A stretch of DNA of 64,000 bases from Paragorgia papillata (GCA_035771165.1 JAWNZC010000002.1:744001-808000), one strand, 5' to 3'. Shown: positions 33,971 through 45,514, counted from the first letter of the stretch. The notes: generated by a model not told the origin, from the letters alone. Made by a program: numbers and translations.

Positions 33971-36439
33971 TGAATTCGTCGTGTAACTCGAACACGCATT
34001 TATATCGTCGCATTATCCGTCTGACTCAGATCGAGTTATACGTCGCAGTTTCGTCGAATAAAATTCAAACAATTAAATTCGTCTGAATTAAATTCGTCTA
34101 TTGTGCGACGTTTAGCGCAGGCCTAAGTCGAGAATGCTCGATGTATAAGTTAGAATTTAATTATTTGATTATATGAAAGTTTGCAGTGTGACAAATAGTA
34201 ATACAAGCCTTAGCGAGAAGTTGTGGTAACACCATGCACGTTTATTATTTCTTGCTGAACTTTTCAACATGTTGAGTCAGGGCCTGATGTTTAGCTCTAA
34301 GTAAGCACTAAGAAATCTAGGAGTGCAAGTTTTATTTGGGGAGGGGGGGGGGGGGGGGGGCAAGTGAAAAGGTACAAAGTTGAGTCATGCAGGACAACTG
34401 ATGCAATCAGTTTACGTAACTAAATCATGACGCCATTAGACGCTTTGGATATAATATAACAACATCACTTACGTTAGGCAAGTACGCGACAGCGTTCACA
34501 CTTCAATTACTTACCACTCACTTCATCCTTTTTGTTTTTAAGTATACAGTGTTAATTTGCATTGTTATTACAATGTTCATTAACATTGCATACCATTCTA
34601 CTGAAAAATATTCTGAACTGATAATAGTGTAGATCTGTCTGTGTAAGTTTGTTTTCTGTGTTATGTGTGCAGTCATGATATTTAGCTTTTGTAATTATGT
34701 ATGTAAAAATGTATAAAAGTTAAATATCGCTGCAACGTGTTTGTATCCTTTGTAAACTCCGACCATGTAATTTAATTTCAACTTTATTTAAGGTTATTTC
34801 TGGAAGTCAGTACCCTAACTTATCAAAATAATTTATGTAATTCTATTCATGATATTTTTCAAAGGGTACAATAAATTGTTATTGTTGTTGGTCATGTAGT
34901 CTCTGGTTGGGGGGGGGGGCAAGAAATAATTATTTTGGGTTGCGGTGGTCCCCCCTCGCCCCCTCCCCCCCCCCGTAGCTACGTGCCTGCAGTCAACAGG
35001 TCGAACGTTAGCAAAAAATAATAAACGTGGTGTTACCCGACAAATTCTCGCTTGTATTACATTTTGTCACCATGCAACATTCAAAGAATTAAATTCTATC
35101 TTACATCAAGCATTCTCGACTGATTAGTTCAGTCCTCGGTCTGTATTAAATTCAAAACTTATACTGGGGGGGGGGGGGGCATCTGCGTTTATAAGCACGT
35201 CGACGACACTATACTTTTTACTAAGTAGAGAATACGTAATTTTCAGCTGCTGACGTCAAACTCGACGTCAAATTCTTTTCTGTTCGCTTTTTGAATTATT
35301 TTTAATGTTGTTTATTGTCACAGTTGGCATAGTGAGAGCATAAATTGAATGGAAAAAAGTTCCAAGGAAAATTGAAAAGGATTCAGACCCCATCCACACG
35401 TATACGTTTTCCTAGCGTTTTCATATTGTTTCAGGTAATGAGACCATTGTTTTCTGCTCCCCTGAGGACCGAGAACAATATAAAAACGCTATGAAAACGC
35501 ATATACGTGTGGACATGCATGGCCTCATCAGACGCCAGCGGCGAGAAATTATGTATTCTATAATTATTAAAATGTAGTCTATTTTTAAATGTTGAAACTC
35601 TAACCCAAGTTTATCAAGTGCTCAATGATAGTAAAATTGAAAATGGAATATTTTGAGAGGTTTAGAGACGTCACTATATACGTCATCACTTATCAGTCGA
35701 AATATAGGAGTCGATCGCTTTCATTATCATAAACAGATTAGATGGTGACAAGCTTTTGTCAGGACTTTTATTCCCCGACTAGAAGAAAACAAAGGTATAT
35801 AATAGAGTTTATTGACTTTAATGCTAAATACAGCGTGTTTGAATAGTTAATTCTTTGGAATCTCTGCGCTATTATACAACAGTTAACCCAACAAGTTCGA
35901 TAGATGAATTAGAGTATTAAATTGGTAATAATTGTTTTAAGCTAAACTATACATGATTCGAGTCTCTTTTGGCAAGTATAAGTATAACTTTTAGTATTTG
36001 CAATACCATGTGGTTTTTATTTTCAGTTTCAATTTCATAATCATTATATAAAAAACACAACAATATATATATATATACATACACTTGTTGAAAAAAATTC
36101 TGAACAATATATATGTATATGCATGTGTATATTGTGTTTTGTTAAACTGCTGTTGAAAGAAGCTTTTGTATTATACAATACAGATAGAATAGTGTCCTAA
36201 AGATCTGTTGTATGATGGAAAAAGCCCCTGTCTATAACTTTTTGATATAAAAACAATACAGCTATGTTATGTATATATATATATTTATACAATACCCTGG
36301 TTGCGCATGCTATGCGTGTTTTCATTGGTTGTTGGCCATGATCTATTAGAGGACAGACACATGGTCACGTCAGATCACGTCAGCTGACTTGCTCTTTCCC
36401 TTCTTCATACCCCAAAATCCGGCAAGAGTTTCGACAAAG
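33971..36439. other. Long non-coding stretch with homopolymers, a MITE copy and retroposon-like tails
   Basis: It holds poly-G runs at 34338-34360 and 35166-35180, a possible LINE-like 3' tail with AATAAA and TTGTTATTGTTGTTGG at 34870-34890, and the MITE copy at 35389-35522. TA runs occur at 36064-36076. No gene. Confidence 0.4.
35389..35522. mobile_element. PIF/Harbinger-like MITE, copy 2
   Basis: CCCATCCACACGTATACGTT and the mirrored CGCATATACGTGTGGACATG, with AACAATATAAAAACGC words. The ends are more diverged than in copies 1 and 3 and the target duplication is not clear. Confidence 0.75.
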
Positions 36440-36655
36440 ACCTTTTAAATTCTTATTGTATAAAACAAATAGATTCAATTTTTTTGTTGTCTGTTCAGTT
36501 ATAGATGCACAGAAGACGTAACAACGTGGTAAGAACATCAGTGACCCACTCGACCGCGTCTCGTGGGCCACTTTTTTGTTCTTACCACGTTGTGACGCCA
36601 TCCGTGCATCTATAACTGAACAGACAACGGCAAAATGGAATCTATTTGTTAAATA
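36440..36655. mobile_element. Foldback element with AACAAATAGATTC arms
   Basis: AACAAATAGATTCAATTTTT and TTGTCTGTTCAGTTATAGAT are mirrored at the right, as is AACGTGGTAAGAACA. The centre is short. Confidence 0.75.
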
Positions 36656-38241
36656 TACTATGCGCTATATATCATCTTATATCAAATGTACTTGTAGGAC
36701 CAATTATGAAAGTTCTAAAGGGTCCGTTTTTCTGCAGTAATGATCTATGTCATGTATAGATGAACAAATAAAATAAATTAATTCTTTAAAATTATTTTAA
36801 GCAATAGTGAAATTAAATATTGGTAGACCTATACGCGTTATAATTTTTGTATTATCTGTCTTAATTTATTTTTTTAAACTTTAATTATATTTTCAGTTAT
36901 GTTTTTTTTTTATTATCTCATATAGTCACTTGCATGGTTAGCATTTTGGTTATTGTAAACCACACAGGATAATCTTAAAATAAATGTTATTTTATAAAGC
37001 AAGTTTTTTTTATTAGAGTGTGTTAGAGAAAGAAGCTAGTATTCGCTGTACTATACTTTAGAAATTTAAGCTCTCTAAAAAATGAAATGAAATTATTCTT
37101 GCAACTCACCAAGCAAGATCTTAAAACAAATATTTTTAAAACAATATATACATCGTTCGTTCAATAAACATAGTATATAACCGCAAATATTTTGTTTCCT
37201 TGTAAAAACAAAATTAATCGATGCATTGGTACCGATGATTAACACAACAGCTTATGCATATATTTGCCGTTTACGATTAAGAGCTGCGGGGACTACCGGA
37301 CAAGTTGTTGTTTTATGAAGATCAGCTCGAAACCGAGATAACGTTTTCTTTCTAAAAAAAGTAATTGAAGTATTAGACTGTTATATGAACGATATCCAAT
37401 GAAACGTCTGTGTCCATGGACAATGTATTTTTTCGTTTTGGTGAGAAAATTGTTTTAAATTTTGACTATATTTGTACGAATGATTTTTGGACGTTCTCAG
37501 TTGAGCAGCTGGTACGTAGCTCTTGCAGAAGGAAAACAAACAATAAAAAAGTTAAAACGAGATAGTGAGGAATAAATAATGAAAAGTAAAACCTTTGTTG
37601 AAGGCCGTGAGCTATAAGAGTTTAAATACCTGCACGACATGGATATATAAAAGCCGATACAATTTTTTGCAGTGAAATAAAGAAGTAGTATATATGCCGC
37701 GTTTAGTACCACCGTGTATTCATAGTCAATTGAAGGCACTTCTCCTTCTATTAACTTTTTCAACGTATTTAAATTAAGGCAGGATATTTTATTCAAAAGA
37801 TAATATTTATTCAACGGATAATATTTATGTAAATTGTAGTAAAGGTGTTTGTCGAAGCTTTATAATATTACTCAAAAACAATTTGAGGTCGTCCTTAGTG
37901 GAAATTGAAACCTCAACCTTCAGTTTGATTGCCATGCAGTGAGACGCTTTGCCAGTTCCTGGGACTCAGAGTTACTTGGTTTGGTCTTGGGCATTTTCTA
38001 CTGCTAACCACTCAAGTATGACATATGTAAATATATTAATAAATAAGAAAAAATATTAACTAAATGTATGTATGTATACATGAGGTCTCGCTTCATCTTT
38101 ACATCTGTTAGCCATTTATTTGCTTCGCTTATATAGATCTAATGTCCTAGGACGTGTTATTAATTCTTTGAATATTTGAACGAAAATACTTAATTTCTGG
38201 TATTTTAATTCAAAAGCAGAAATTTTCTCGCCTAACAAGTC
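36656..38241. other. Non-coding AT-rich stretch
   Basis: No gene. The minus frame 37497-37814 has no domain. 37890-38020 has a weak tRNA-like/SINE remnant. Confidence 0.4.
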
Positions 38242-38479
38242 TTAGGGGCTGATTACATGAGCCGGGCTAGCCCGGTTAACAGGGCTGACTCGTGTCACGA
38301 AATTCTTTCCTCGGCCACAAAAAGAGATTTTAATCAACGTTAGGATTCGTTTACATCTAAACTAAACCAATTCTTATTTGTACGTTTAGTTTACGCGAGT
38401 TTCAAATCCACAGTGAGATCCTAATCAATCGCGTGAGCCCAGTTAACCGGGCTAGCCCAGCTCATGTAAACAGCCCTTA
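38242..38479. mobile_element. MITE with TTAGGGGCTG ends, copy 2
   Basis: TTAGGGGCTGATTACATGAG to CTCATGTAAACAGCCCTTAG. The body is the reverse complement of copy 1 at 30188-30431. Confidence 0.9.
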
Positions 38480-38671
38480 GCGGTCAGGAAGAAAGCGTAT
38501 TTCTTTCTCACAGCGCCTGGAATTGCAAAGACAATATATACTATCTTTTCTTCGCCTCTCTGCGGCCAATTAACGCATCGCTTTTCATGACCTGAAATAA
38601 AACCAGCTTACTCATATAATAAAGCATGGTTATTGTATTAAACGTCATGTATTGAACTCAAATAATCTGAG

Positions 38672-38745
38672 TCCTACTAGCTCAATGCATTAGGACGGTC
38701 ACATCGGCGATGGGTTCGAATCCTGTTGAAATTTTGAGGGTGCCT
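38672..38745 (+). mobile_element. tRNA-like SINE remnant
   Basis: CTAGCTCAATGCATTAGGAC resembles an A box and GGGTTCGAATCC is a good B box. The spacing is shorter than in a tRNA gene. Confidence 0.5.
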
Positions 38746-38896
38746 TAATTCGTTTGGGAGCCATTCCGGATTAAGGATAATTCTTGAAATGATATTTTGC
38801 ATAGAATAGCTTGATCGTTTTTTCCCCAAACGATAGGTTGACCTAGAGAGCTTAGTATGCAGATGGTATTCCAAGGTATAACGCGGTATAACTTAA

Positions 38897-39098
38897 AACC
38901 CTAATCAAACGAGAAAGGCAAGTCATCGCAAGTTGGCAGTCACGCTATCTCAGCCAACCGCTCTGAATAGTTTCCCGAAAATATCATGTACCGTGACAAA
39001 GTTAAAACTTGTTTAAAACACTTTATTTTGTTAATTTTGTTCGAACGACCGCCACAGAAATTCTGACTGCCAACTTGCGTTCTCGTTTGATTAGGGCT
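38897..39098. mobile_element. MITE of the CCCTAATCAAACGAGAA family, TAA duplication
   Basis: It matches 17289-17512 along its length (CACGCTATCTCAGCCAACCG, GACCGCCACAGAAATTCTGA), with TAA at 38894-38896 and 39099-39101. Small deletions distinguish it. Confidence 0.85.
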
Positions 39099-39324
39099 TA
39101 ACATCCAGATTAAGAAGAGAACTAGCGTTCATGCACGTACGTTATGATATTTTCTTGCTATTCCTATATTCCGAAATGATCCAAAAACGAACACGCAACG
39201 TCAGAAAAAAATAGTTCGAAAAACATTTACATATAATTTTAATATCCCAGTTAACATATATATCATCTTTCCTTTTAACAATACACACTATACGATTGTC
39301 ACATATATTATATATTACAAACAG

Positions 39325-39490
39325 TGAAATAAAAGTAGGCAGTGTTGAATGAACAACAATCGAAAGACAGTATAAGGTTTGATATACTGCCGAAACAGAG
39401 AACGTAGGAGTCTAACGGTTTCGAGTGAAGGCCCTAATTAGAGAGAAACGTAAAGAGTGTGACTCTTTACTATATTTACTATATTTCGAT
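39325..39490 (-). repeat. CGAAACGTTAGAC repeat, reverse copy
   Basis: GTGAAATAAAAGTAGGCAGT, then CAACAATCGAAAGACAGTAT, GATATACTGCCGAAACAGAG, AACGTAGGAGTCTAACGGTT and a decayed GGCCCT end. Confidence 0.7.
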
Positions 39491-39643
39491 TGTTATTATA
39501 TATAATAAATTACACTTGCAGACATTATAGTGAACTTAGCATTCGGCTATACGTTCAAATTGATCTGAGTGCAGTAGCTATAGTTGTGTGAATCTCGCTG
39601 GCGGCTCAAAATTTTTTAGATTCTTATTTCATAAGTGTTCCAC

Positions 39644-39910
39644 TCTCCTCCGCAGAGGTCTGCAGAAGAGGATTTAGGGCTTTTCAATGGTCTTCCCAGA
39701 AGACTGAGAAGCTAGCTAAGGATTTAGCCGCAAGGCCAGTGTGAGCCCACGTGAAGGGAATGTCCAAGCGCATAAAACGCCAACTAAATCCTCGTCTGAG
39801 CCCTATACTAAATCCTCTTCTTAGTCTTCTGGAAAGCGGAGCATTGAAAAGCCCTAAATCCTCTTCTGAAAAGCCCAAGAACTGAAGAAGCGGCGTAGAG
39901 AGTTTTATAT
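39644..39910. mobile_element. MITE with CTCTCCTCCGCAGAGG end
   Basis: GCAGAAGAGGATTTAGGGCT and TTTTCAATG are mirrored by CATTGAAAAGCCCTAAATCC and TCTTCTG. The left tip CTCTCCTCCGCAGAGG is the same as the tip of the palindrome at 50793-51003. Confidence 0.75.
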
Positions 39911-40844
39911 ATGTCAGAAACATCTTGTCTTTATCAAAACTGCAATCGTGCCCTTTTAGAACTTCGGCGGCGTCCCGTTGCCTCTGGCTAAACCACTTTT
40001 AAGCCATGAGCTTCCATATGTTTATTTCGCGCTAAATATCTTTGTCAGCGATAGGGTTGCCACGAAACGTTCCTAATACAACACGTAATTGCATGAGGGT
40101 TCTTTTTATTAATTGTATAGATTGATGTTATTCATGATGGGCTGGTCGAAATTGAAAAACCTGTATAGATCGTAGATGCATTTTCTCAACTCATGCGCGA
40201 GTAAGTACTGCGATCTCGAGCTTGTTGCTTGAAGAAACCTTGCAAGTGTCTGTTTGGGAACAGTTTGTGGATTACTGACCGACAGGAGCTAGACGGAAAA
40301 TATTTGACGGTATGTAATAAATAAGGTTATAAATGAGGTAATAAATGAGTTACAGCTTGTGCAGTCTCAGGGGAGTCGTGGTTCCCGGGGTAGCCCAGAG
40401 CACAATTTTTCCGACAAACAACAAAATTTTTCCGACAAGTTAATAGTAATAGTATCATTTCAAATGTTATCGCAGAGCTTTAGAAGGATACATGCATGGA
40501 AATTCACAACTCACAAGCCAAAAAAATTTAAATTAGCGCGCCAGTTTACGCCTAGCATAGATATCAGGCCTTGTCCAGACCTAGACTTGTCCTGCACGAA
40601 CAAACTAACTAGCAAACGAAAGAACTCGCAGGCGAAAATGCGAAATATAAAGCGCTTCTATATAGGCACTGCAAGTTGACTGTTTTCTGATGAATTATGG
40701 TTGTATTAGTCAAAATAATATTTAACTGCAAAATATTCAATAAAAAGAACAAGAATAAGTAAAACATCTGCACCTTCTGTTCATCATGTCCGAAAATTCA
40801 GTGGCGTAGTGCATGGTCTCCAAGACCATGTATATATATATATA
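39911..40844. other. Non-coding stretch
   Basis: No supported gene. The forward frame 40359-40679 has no domain. A TTTTTCCGACAA duplication is at 40406-40440. Confidence 0.4.
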
Positions 40845-41000
40845 TATAATTCTCTCTGACGAAGGGCCTTTTAACGCTCGAAACGTTAGACTCCTATAAT
40901 ACGTTCTCTGTTTGGGCAGTATATCTAACCTTATACTATATATTTCGATTGTTGTTTCAAAACTGCCTACGCAGCACGCTACTTTTATTTCACTATTTGG
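40845..41000 (+). repeat. GAAGGGCC/CGAAACGTTAGAC repeat, full copy
   Basis: CTCTCTGACGAAGGGCCTTT, then CGCTCGAAACGTTAGACTCC, GGCAGTATATCTAACC and CTGCCTACGCAGCACGCTAC. It ends next to the 41013-41100 repeat. Confidence 0.75.
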
Positions 41001-41012
41001 TTTATATATATA

Positions 41013-41100
41013 GAATAGACAAAACATTCTGAAGAAGGGCTGGGCCCGAAACTTTAAGAAATAAAGTTTTAAAGCGTTCCTGTTTTGTCTATTCCATTAA
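41013..41100 (+). repeat. Dispersed repeat with a hammerhead-like fold
   Basis: GAATAGACAAAACA (41013-41026) pairs perfectly with TGTTTTGTCTATTC (41081-41094). Between them lie CTGAAGA (41029-41035), a GGGC-TGG-GCCC hairpin, GAAA (41048-41051), and an ACTTTA/TAAAGT stem. This is the layout of a hammerhead core, though the bases of stem I next to the core do not pair well and one extra A precedes stem II. No activity can be claimed. Confidence 0.5.
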
Positions 41101-41331
41101 TCCTTGGAACAACCTTTGGACCAAAAGCTGGCTCTTTCGGATTAAACTATATATATATACTGGCAGTATAGATCAAAGATGCATGCTCTACACCTGCAAT
41201 GTTGGTAGACTAGAGCGTGTATAAATACGTTTTTACAGTTATTTTAATAGTTTTCTCAGACGTCTGGTCATGATCGGCCTAACAGCGTGAAGCTCAGAGT
41301 AGCGACAAACAGACAACGTCTAATCTATCCT

Positions 41332-41703
41332 AATAGGGACCTTAAGATGCTAGGACGACGACGGCGGTTAAAAAGCAATTCAAATTTTAGCATTAAAAAG
41401 AAGTCACGGTTAACTGACTACTGTATTCAATACTTGAAGCTTGTTTTATTATTTTCAAAGTGTTAAAACGGTTGCAGTGTCTGTGTTAAGGCAATCTCAG
41501 ACAACAGTTCTCATCACCCCACGAGTCAACGTCGTCCTGAAGACGTGAAAATGCTCTGAGTGGCGTTGTACACAGAACGAGGACGGTGTTCAGATTACTC
41601 TTGGGACTAGAAATTATTCATTATCTTTGTTTTGCAAGAAGAACGTTTTTGTTTGAAGGACGTCGTCCTCGAAGTTGCCGTCGTAGATCTTAAGGTTCCT
41701 ATT
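41332..41703. mobile_element. MITE with AATAGGGACCTTAAGAT ends, copy 2
   Basis: AATAGGGACCTTAAGAT at the left is mirrored by ATCTTAAGGTTCCTATT at the right. GACGACGACGGCGG pairs with related GTCGTCCTCGAAGTTGCCGT sequence. The sister copy is at 18218. Confidence 0.85.
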
Positions 41704-42071
41704 GTAATGTATAGCCGGATTAGCAATATGTCAATTTATAGTAATGAATGAAGGTTGTATATTGTACAGTATATACAATACTGATGTTTACAGTCTATAT
41801 ACTGATGTTTATCTTTACAGTGAAAATTGTGGTTTTCATGTGTGAATGCCGCTTTTATTCCTTGGGTAGAATGTTACCGAGCCCCCACAGCGATCTAGTC
41901 TAGACCTTAAACTTCTGCTAGCTTTTATCGCGACAATTATAAACAAGTTGTTTTTCTTGCCCTGCATGGCCTCATATCCAGGGCGTTTTGCTTCGACAAG
42001 GTTGACGAAATCCTCGAAAAACTAGCGTCCTGGTTGTCCTGACTCTTCAGTCTGATAGCTGAACATATCCT
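41704..42071. other. Non-coding stretch
   Basis: A short duplication of TACTGATGTTTA at 41789-41815. No gene. Confidence 0.4.
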
Positions 42072-42553
42072 CTCACTTGAGTATCATGATAATCATCATT
42101 TCTTCACACAGACGAATATGATGATTATCATGATACACAGACGAATACGATGATTATCATGATACACAGACGAATATGATGATTATCATGATACTCAGAC
42201 GAATATGATGATTATCATGATACACAGACGAATATGATGATTATCATGATACACAGACGAATATGATGATTATCATGATACACAGACGAATATGATGATT
42301 ATCATGATACACAGACGAATATGATGATTATCATGATACACAGACGAATATGATGATTATCATGATACTCAGACGAATATGATGATTATCATGATACTCA
42401 GACGAATATGATGATTATCATGATACTCAGACGAATATGATGATTATCATGATACACAGACGAATATGATGATTATCATGATACACAGACGAATATGATG
42501 ATTATCATGATACACAGACGAATATGATGATTATCATGATATACTCAAGTGAG
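42072..42553. repeat. 29-bp palindromic satellite (15 units) between inverted arms
   Basis: Fifteen units of CAGACGAATATGATGATTAT plus CATGATACA, 29 bp each, run from about 42108 to 42540. Each has the perfect palindrome TATCATGATA. Units differ mainly at CA or CT before CAG. The array is bracketed by CTCACTTGAGTATCATGATA and onward (42072-42099) and its inverted copy (42524-42553), which differs by one TA. Confidence 0.95.
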
Positions 42554-42629
42554 ATTCTGTCCCACATGCGGGATGTTAAACTAAATTGCATATAACAAAA
42601 AAACACATTAGCGGTGTTGTGCTCGGAGT

Positions 42630-42850
42630 CTGAGAGGTGGGACATTTTTTTCCCGGTAGGTTGTGGTTAGGTTTAGGTCCAACCTCTGTGGTTAGGGTTT
42701 CCAGGGGGGTTGTGGTTAGGTTTAGGGTCAGGTTTAGAGGTGGGGGTCGGGTTGGGGGTAGGGAATTCTTTTTTTAAAAATGATGATTATTGTTAATAAT
42801 TCAAGGACATTTCACAATTAACGATAATCATCATTTCGAGATGAGAGAAT
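42630..42850 (+). repeat. GGTTAGGTTTAGGG module, copy 2
   Basis: It matches 33776-33970: GGTTGTGGTTAGGTTTAGGT, G-rich stretch, then TGATGATTATTGTTAAT mirrored by ATTAACGATAATCATCATTT. The last word is close to the core of the adjacent 29-bp array. Confidence 0.8.
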
Positions 42851-43164
42851 ATGCTGGATAGCTGCAAGGGTCTTTGTTAACCGGGGGGTCCTGCTTAATT
42901 CTGCAGCATCAGTGTGAATTCGTACTCAGATGGATCTAATTTTTTCCCGCGCTATAGTCGTTGGTAAACGCGTATCTCTTCTCTTAGATCAACTCGGGCA
43001 CCCGATGTAAATTTTAAAGTCTTGTGCGAACGGCTTCAAATATAAATATTCCCACTCTCTAGCATAAACAAGACAGTGTAGCATGCTCACTGTCTTGTTT
43101 GTTCTATAGGGAGTGTTGCAATATTTATACTACTCTATATTTATCTGACACTCTTTATACATTT

Positions 43165-43575
43165 CTGATTTCTCTCTCACGAAAGGCCTTCGCTCGAAAC
43201 ACTAGAAACATAGGCGTACGGGCACAAATTTATAGGGGGGGGGGGGGGGGGCGGAGAACATTTTGCCCGGAAAATGGAAACGGAAATTGCCCGACTTTTG
43301 ATATAAAAAACCCACTAAGTTGCCTGTTGTTCAATATACTTTATCTCCTACAATACACAGATATTAAATTGTTTTGATTACTTTTCCTTATTTTCATCCT
43401 ATTTTAAAATTTTTTCCCTATATTTTTGCCCGACTTAGCTTGAAAATTTGCCCGACTTAGCAACATTTCCATTCGCCTGGGGGGGGGGGGCACCTGCCCC
43501 CCCCCGCCTCGTACGCCTACGGCTAGAAACTACGTTGAATAATTTCAGCATTATACTAAAACCTTACTATATTTC
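43165..43575 (+). repeat. CGAAACGTT repeat copy split by a later insertion
   Basis: The left part (CTCTCACGAAAGGCCTTCGC, TCGAAACACTAGAAAC) and the right part (CTAGAAACTACGTTGAATAA, AAAACCTTACTATATTTC) belong to one copy; the insertion at 43210-43522 divides it. Confidence 0.7.
43210..43522. mobile_element. hAT-like non-autonomous insertion, 8-bp duplication
   Basis: CTAGAAAC occurs immediately on both sides (43202-43209 and 43523-43530). The ends share TAGGCGTACG in inverted orientation. Inside are a 17-nt G run, TTGCCCGACTTAG words and another G run with a C run. An 8-bp duplication is the hAT pattern. Confidence 0.7.
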
Positions 43576-44426
43576 ATAGTGTAGCATGCAAACGGACTGA
43601 TATCGACCCAAATTGTGGGAACGTCTCCTTATGGTTTTCTTAAACAATATTCACCGTTGAGTCGACCGCCCGCCTTTCAATATTGTGGTTAGGCGTTTTG
43701 GACTATAATGGGAAAATACATTTATTGATATCTGAAGAATAGACAATTTAGTACAAAACGAACACCAGTGATTTTTATCTTCTGATGCCCATCTGTTACT
43801 CCGTGAAATAATTTACGATGCCATGCATAATTCAGGATTATAATTGTGAACATTATTTTTAGTACGTGCATGCAGTTTTCTGCAGTGTCCAAACCACAGT
43901 TATCAACACACTACCGTTTCACAGCCGACAGCGTGCACTGCTTTCGAGCTTGTATTATACATACACAAAGGTCAAAGCGACTTCTTTTAAACGATAGCTA
44001 AGCGACTTCATAACGAGCACTATTTGCTGAAAAACATAGGTGAGTCTACTTACTTTAAATGTATGTGATTAAATTGCTTCATAGTTTTTCCGGTTTCTTT
44101 ATGTACACTGATATATATATATAAGTGATGTAAGTTTGTAATGTATAAACTGTTCCACTAATTTATTGTAGAAATACCAAATTTTCGTTAATAAACTTTA
44201 GTGTGATACAAGCTTTTCGGTTATTGAGAAAAATAACCAAAAACATAGCAACGAGGGTGATTTGAGAGCTAAGGAAAACACAAATAAAATTAAACTTCAT
44301 ATTTCAGGGACCCCCATGAAAATAGCCGCCAAATTAGAATTATTTTATGTGTATATAAATTATCTCTTATATGACCTTGTTTTAAAGTAAAAATTATTTT
44401 GAATTTCCCATATGAAAACGAGTTCA
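43576..44426. other. Non-coding AT-rich stretch
   Basis: No gene or clear repeat; a TA run is at 44110-44122. Confidence 0.4.
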
Positions 44427-44735
44427 TAAGGGCTAATTTATACTGCGATTTTCAGTTGAGCTTGGAGACCGGAAGTCTTATTGAAAAGTTTGATCGTTTC
44501 ACAATTTGACACGTTCAATGGGAAATTTAAATGTTTGGGCATTTTGACCAATAGAAATTAAGGCGTTGCCCAAACTTTTAAATGATGACAACATTCAAAT
44601 TCTCACATGATCATGACAACGTTTCGAATTTCCCTTGGCAACTTGTGCGTTTCAACGATCAAACTTTTAAATGAAAACTATCTATCTCCATGCACGCTCA
44701 ACTGAAAATCGCAGTATGCATATAAAATAATTTTA
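44427..44735. mobile_element. MITE with TATACTGCGATTTTCAGTTG ends
   Basis: TATACTGCGATTTTCAGTTG is mirrored by CAACTGAAAATCGCAGTATG at the right, and AAAAGTTTGATCGTT by CAACGATCAAACTTTT inside. Confidence 0.8.
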
Positions 44736-44994
44736 ATTCGGCTGCCATTTTTCAATAAGGTCTAGGTGATTACTTTATTTACTTGTCAATAATATACAGG
44801 GAAAAAATATTTTAGAGCTATGTTATATACATAAAATGTTAAAGTACATATAGGTATATCGCTGACTTGGCTAAGAGTAAACATAGCCTGGCAAAAGTTC
44901 GTAAATTTTTTAGTGTATTTATTTTAGTAATAATCAGTTTAGAATCGTTCAATAGTTTAACCCCTTTACTAGCAGGGGTTTTCCCTTCGCGAGT

Positions 44995-45375
44995 AAAATC
45001 GTCTGGCGTTAGCCAGAGTAAAATCGTCTGGCGTTAACCAGAGTAAAATCGTCTGGCGTTCACTAGAGTAAAATCGTCTGGCGTTCACTAGAGTAAAATC
45101 GTCTGGCGTTAACCAGAGTAAAATCGTCTGGCGTTAACCAGAGTAAAATCGTCTGGCGTTAACCAGAGTAAAATCGTCTGGCGTTAACCAGAGTAAAATC
45201 GTCTGGCGTTAACCAGAGTAAAATCGTCTGGCGTTAACCAGAGTAAAATCGTCTGGTGTTAGACAGAGTAAAATCGTCTGGCGTTAACCAGAGTAAAATC
45301 GTCTGGCGTTAACCAGAGTAAAATCGTCTGGCGTGAACCAGAGTAAAATCGTCTGGTGTTAGACAGAGTAAAATA
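44995..45375 (+). repeat. 25-bp hairpin satellite, 15 units
   Basis: The unit is GTAAAATCGTCTGGCGTTAA plus CCAGA. The GTCTGG word occurs every 25 bp from 45001 to 45351, 15 times. TCTGG and CCAGA form a stem over a CGTTAA loop. Variants are AGCCAGA, CACTAGA (twice), GTGTTAGACAGA (twice) and one GCGTGAACC. The array sits between AACCCCTTTAC and AAAATACTAAAGATGCGTC, the same flanks as solo copies. Confidence 0.95.
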
Positions 45376-45514
45376 CTAAAGATGCGTCTATATGCGTGCT
45401 TATACGAGTCAAAGTCCAGGTTAACTGAATTAGTTGGCAAAGTCGACAAAAATATATTTGTATAGACTATTAGGAAACCTTACATGCATATTTGTTGAAA
45501 AATTGGCCACACTT

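Noticed and set aside
44995..45375. A CRISPR-like array
   Set aside because: Units are directly adjacent with no spacers, and the DNA is eukaryotic. The 29-bp array at 42100 is rejected for the same reason.
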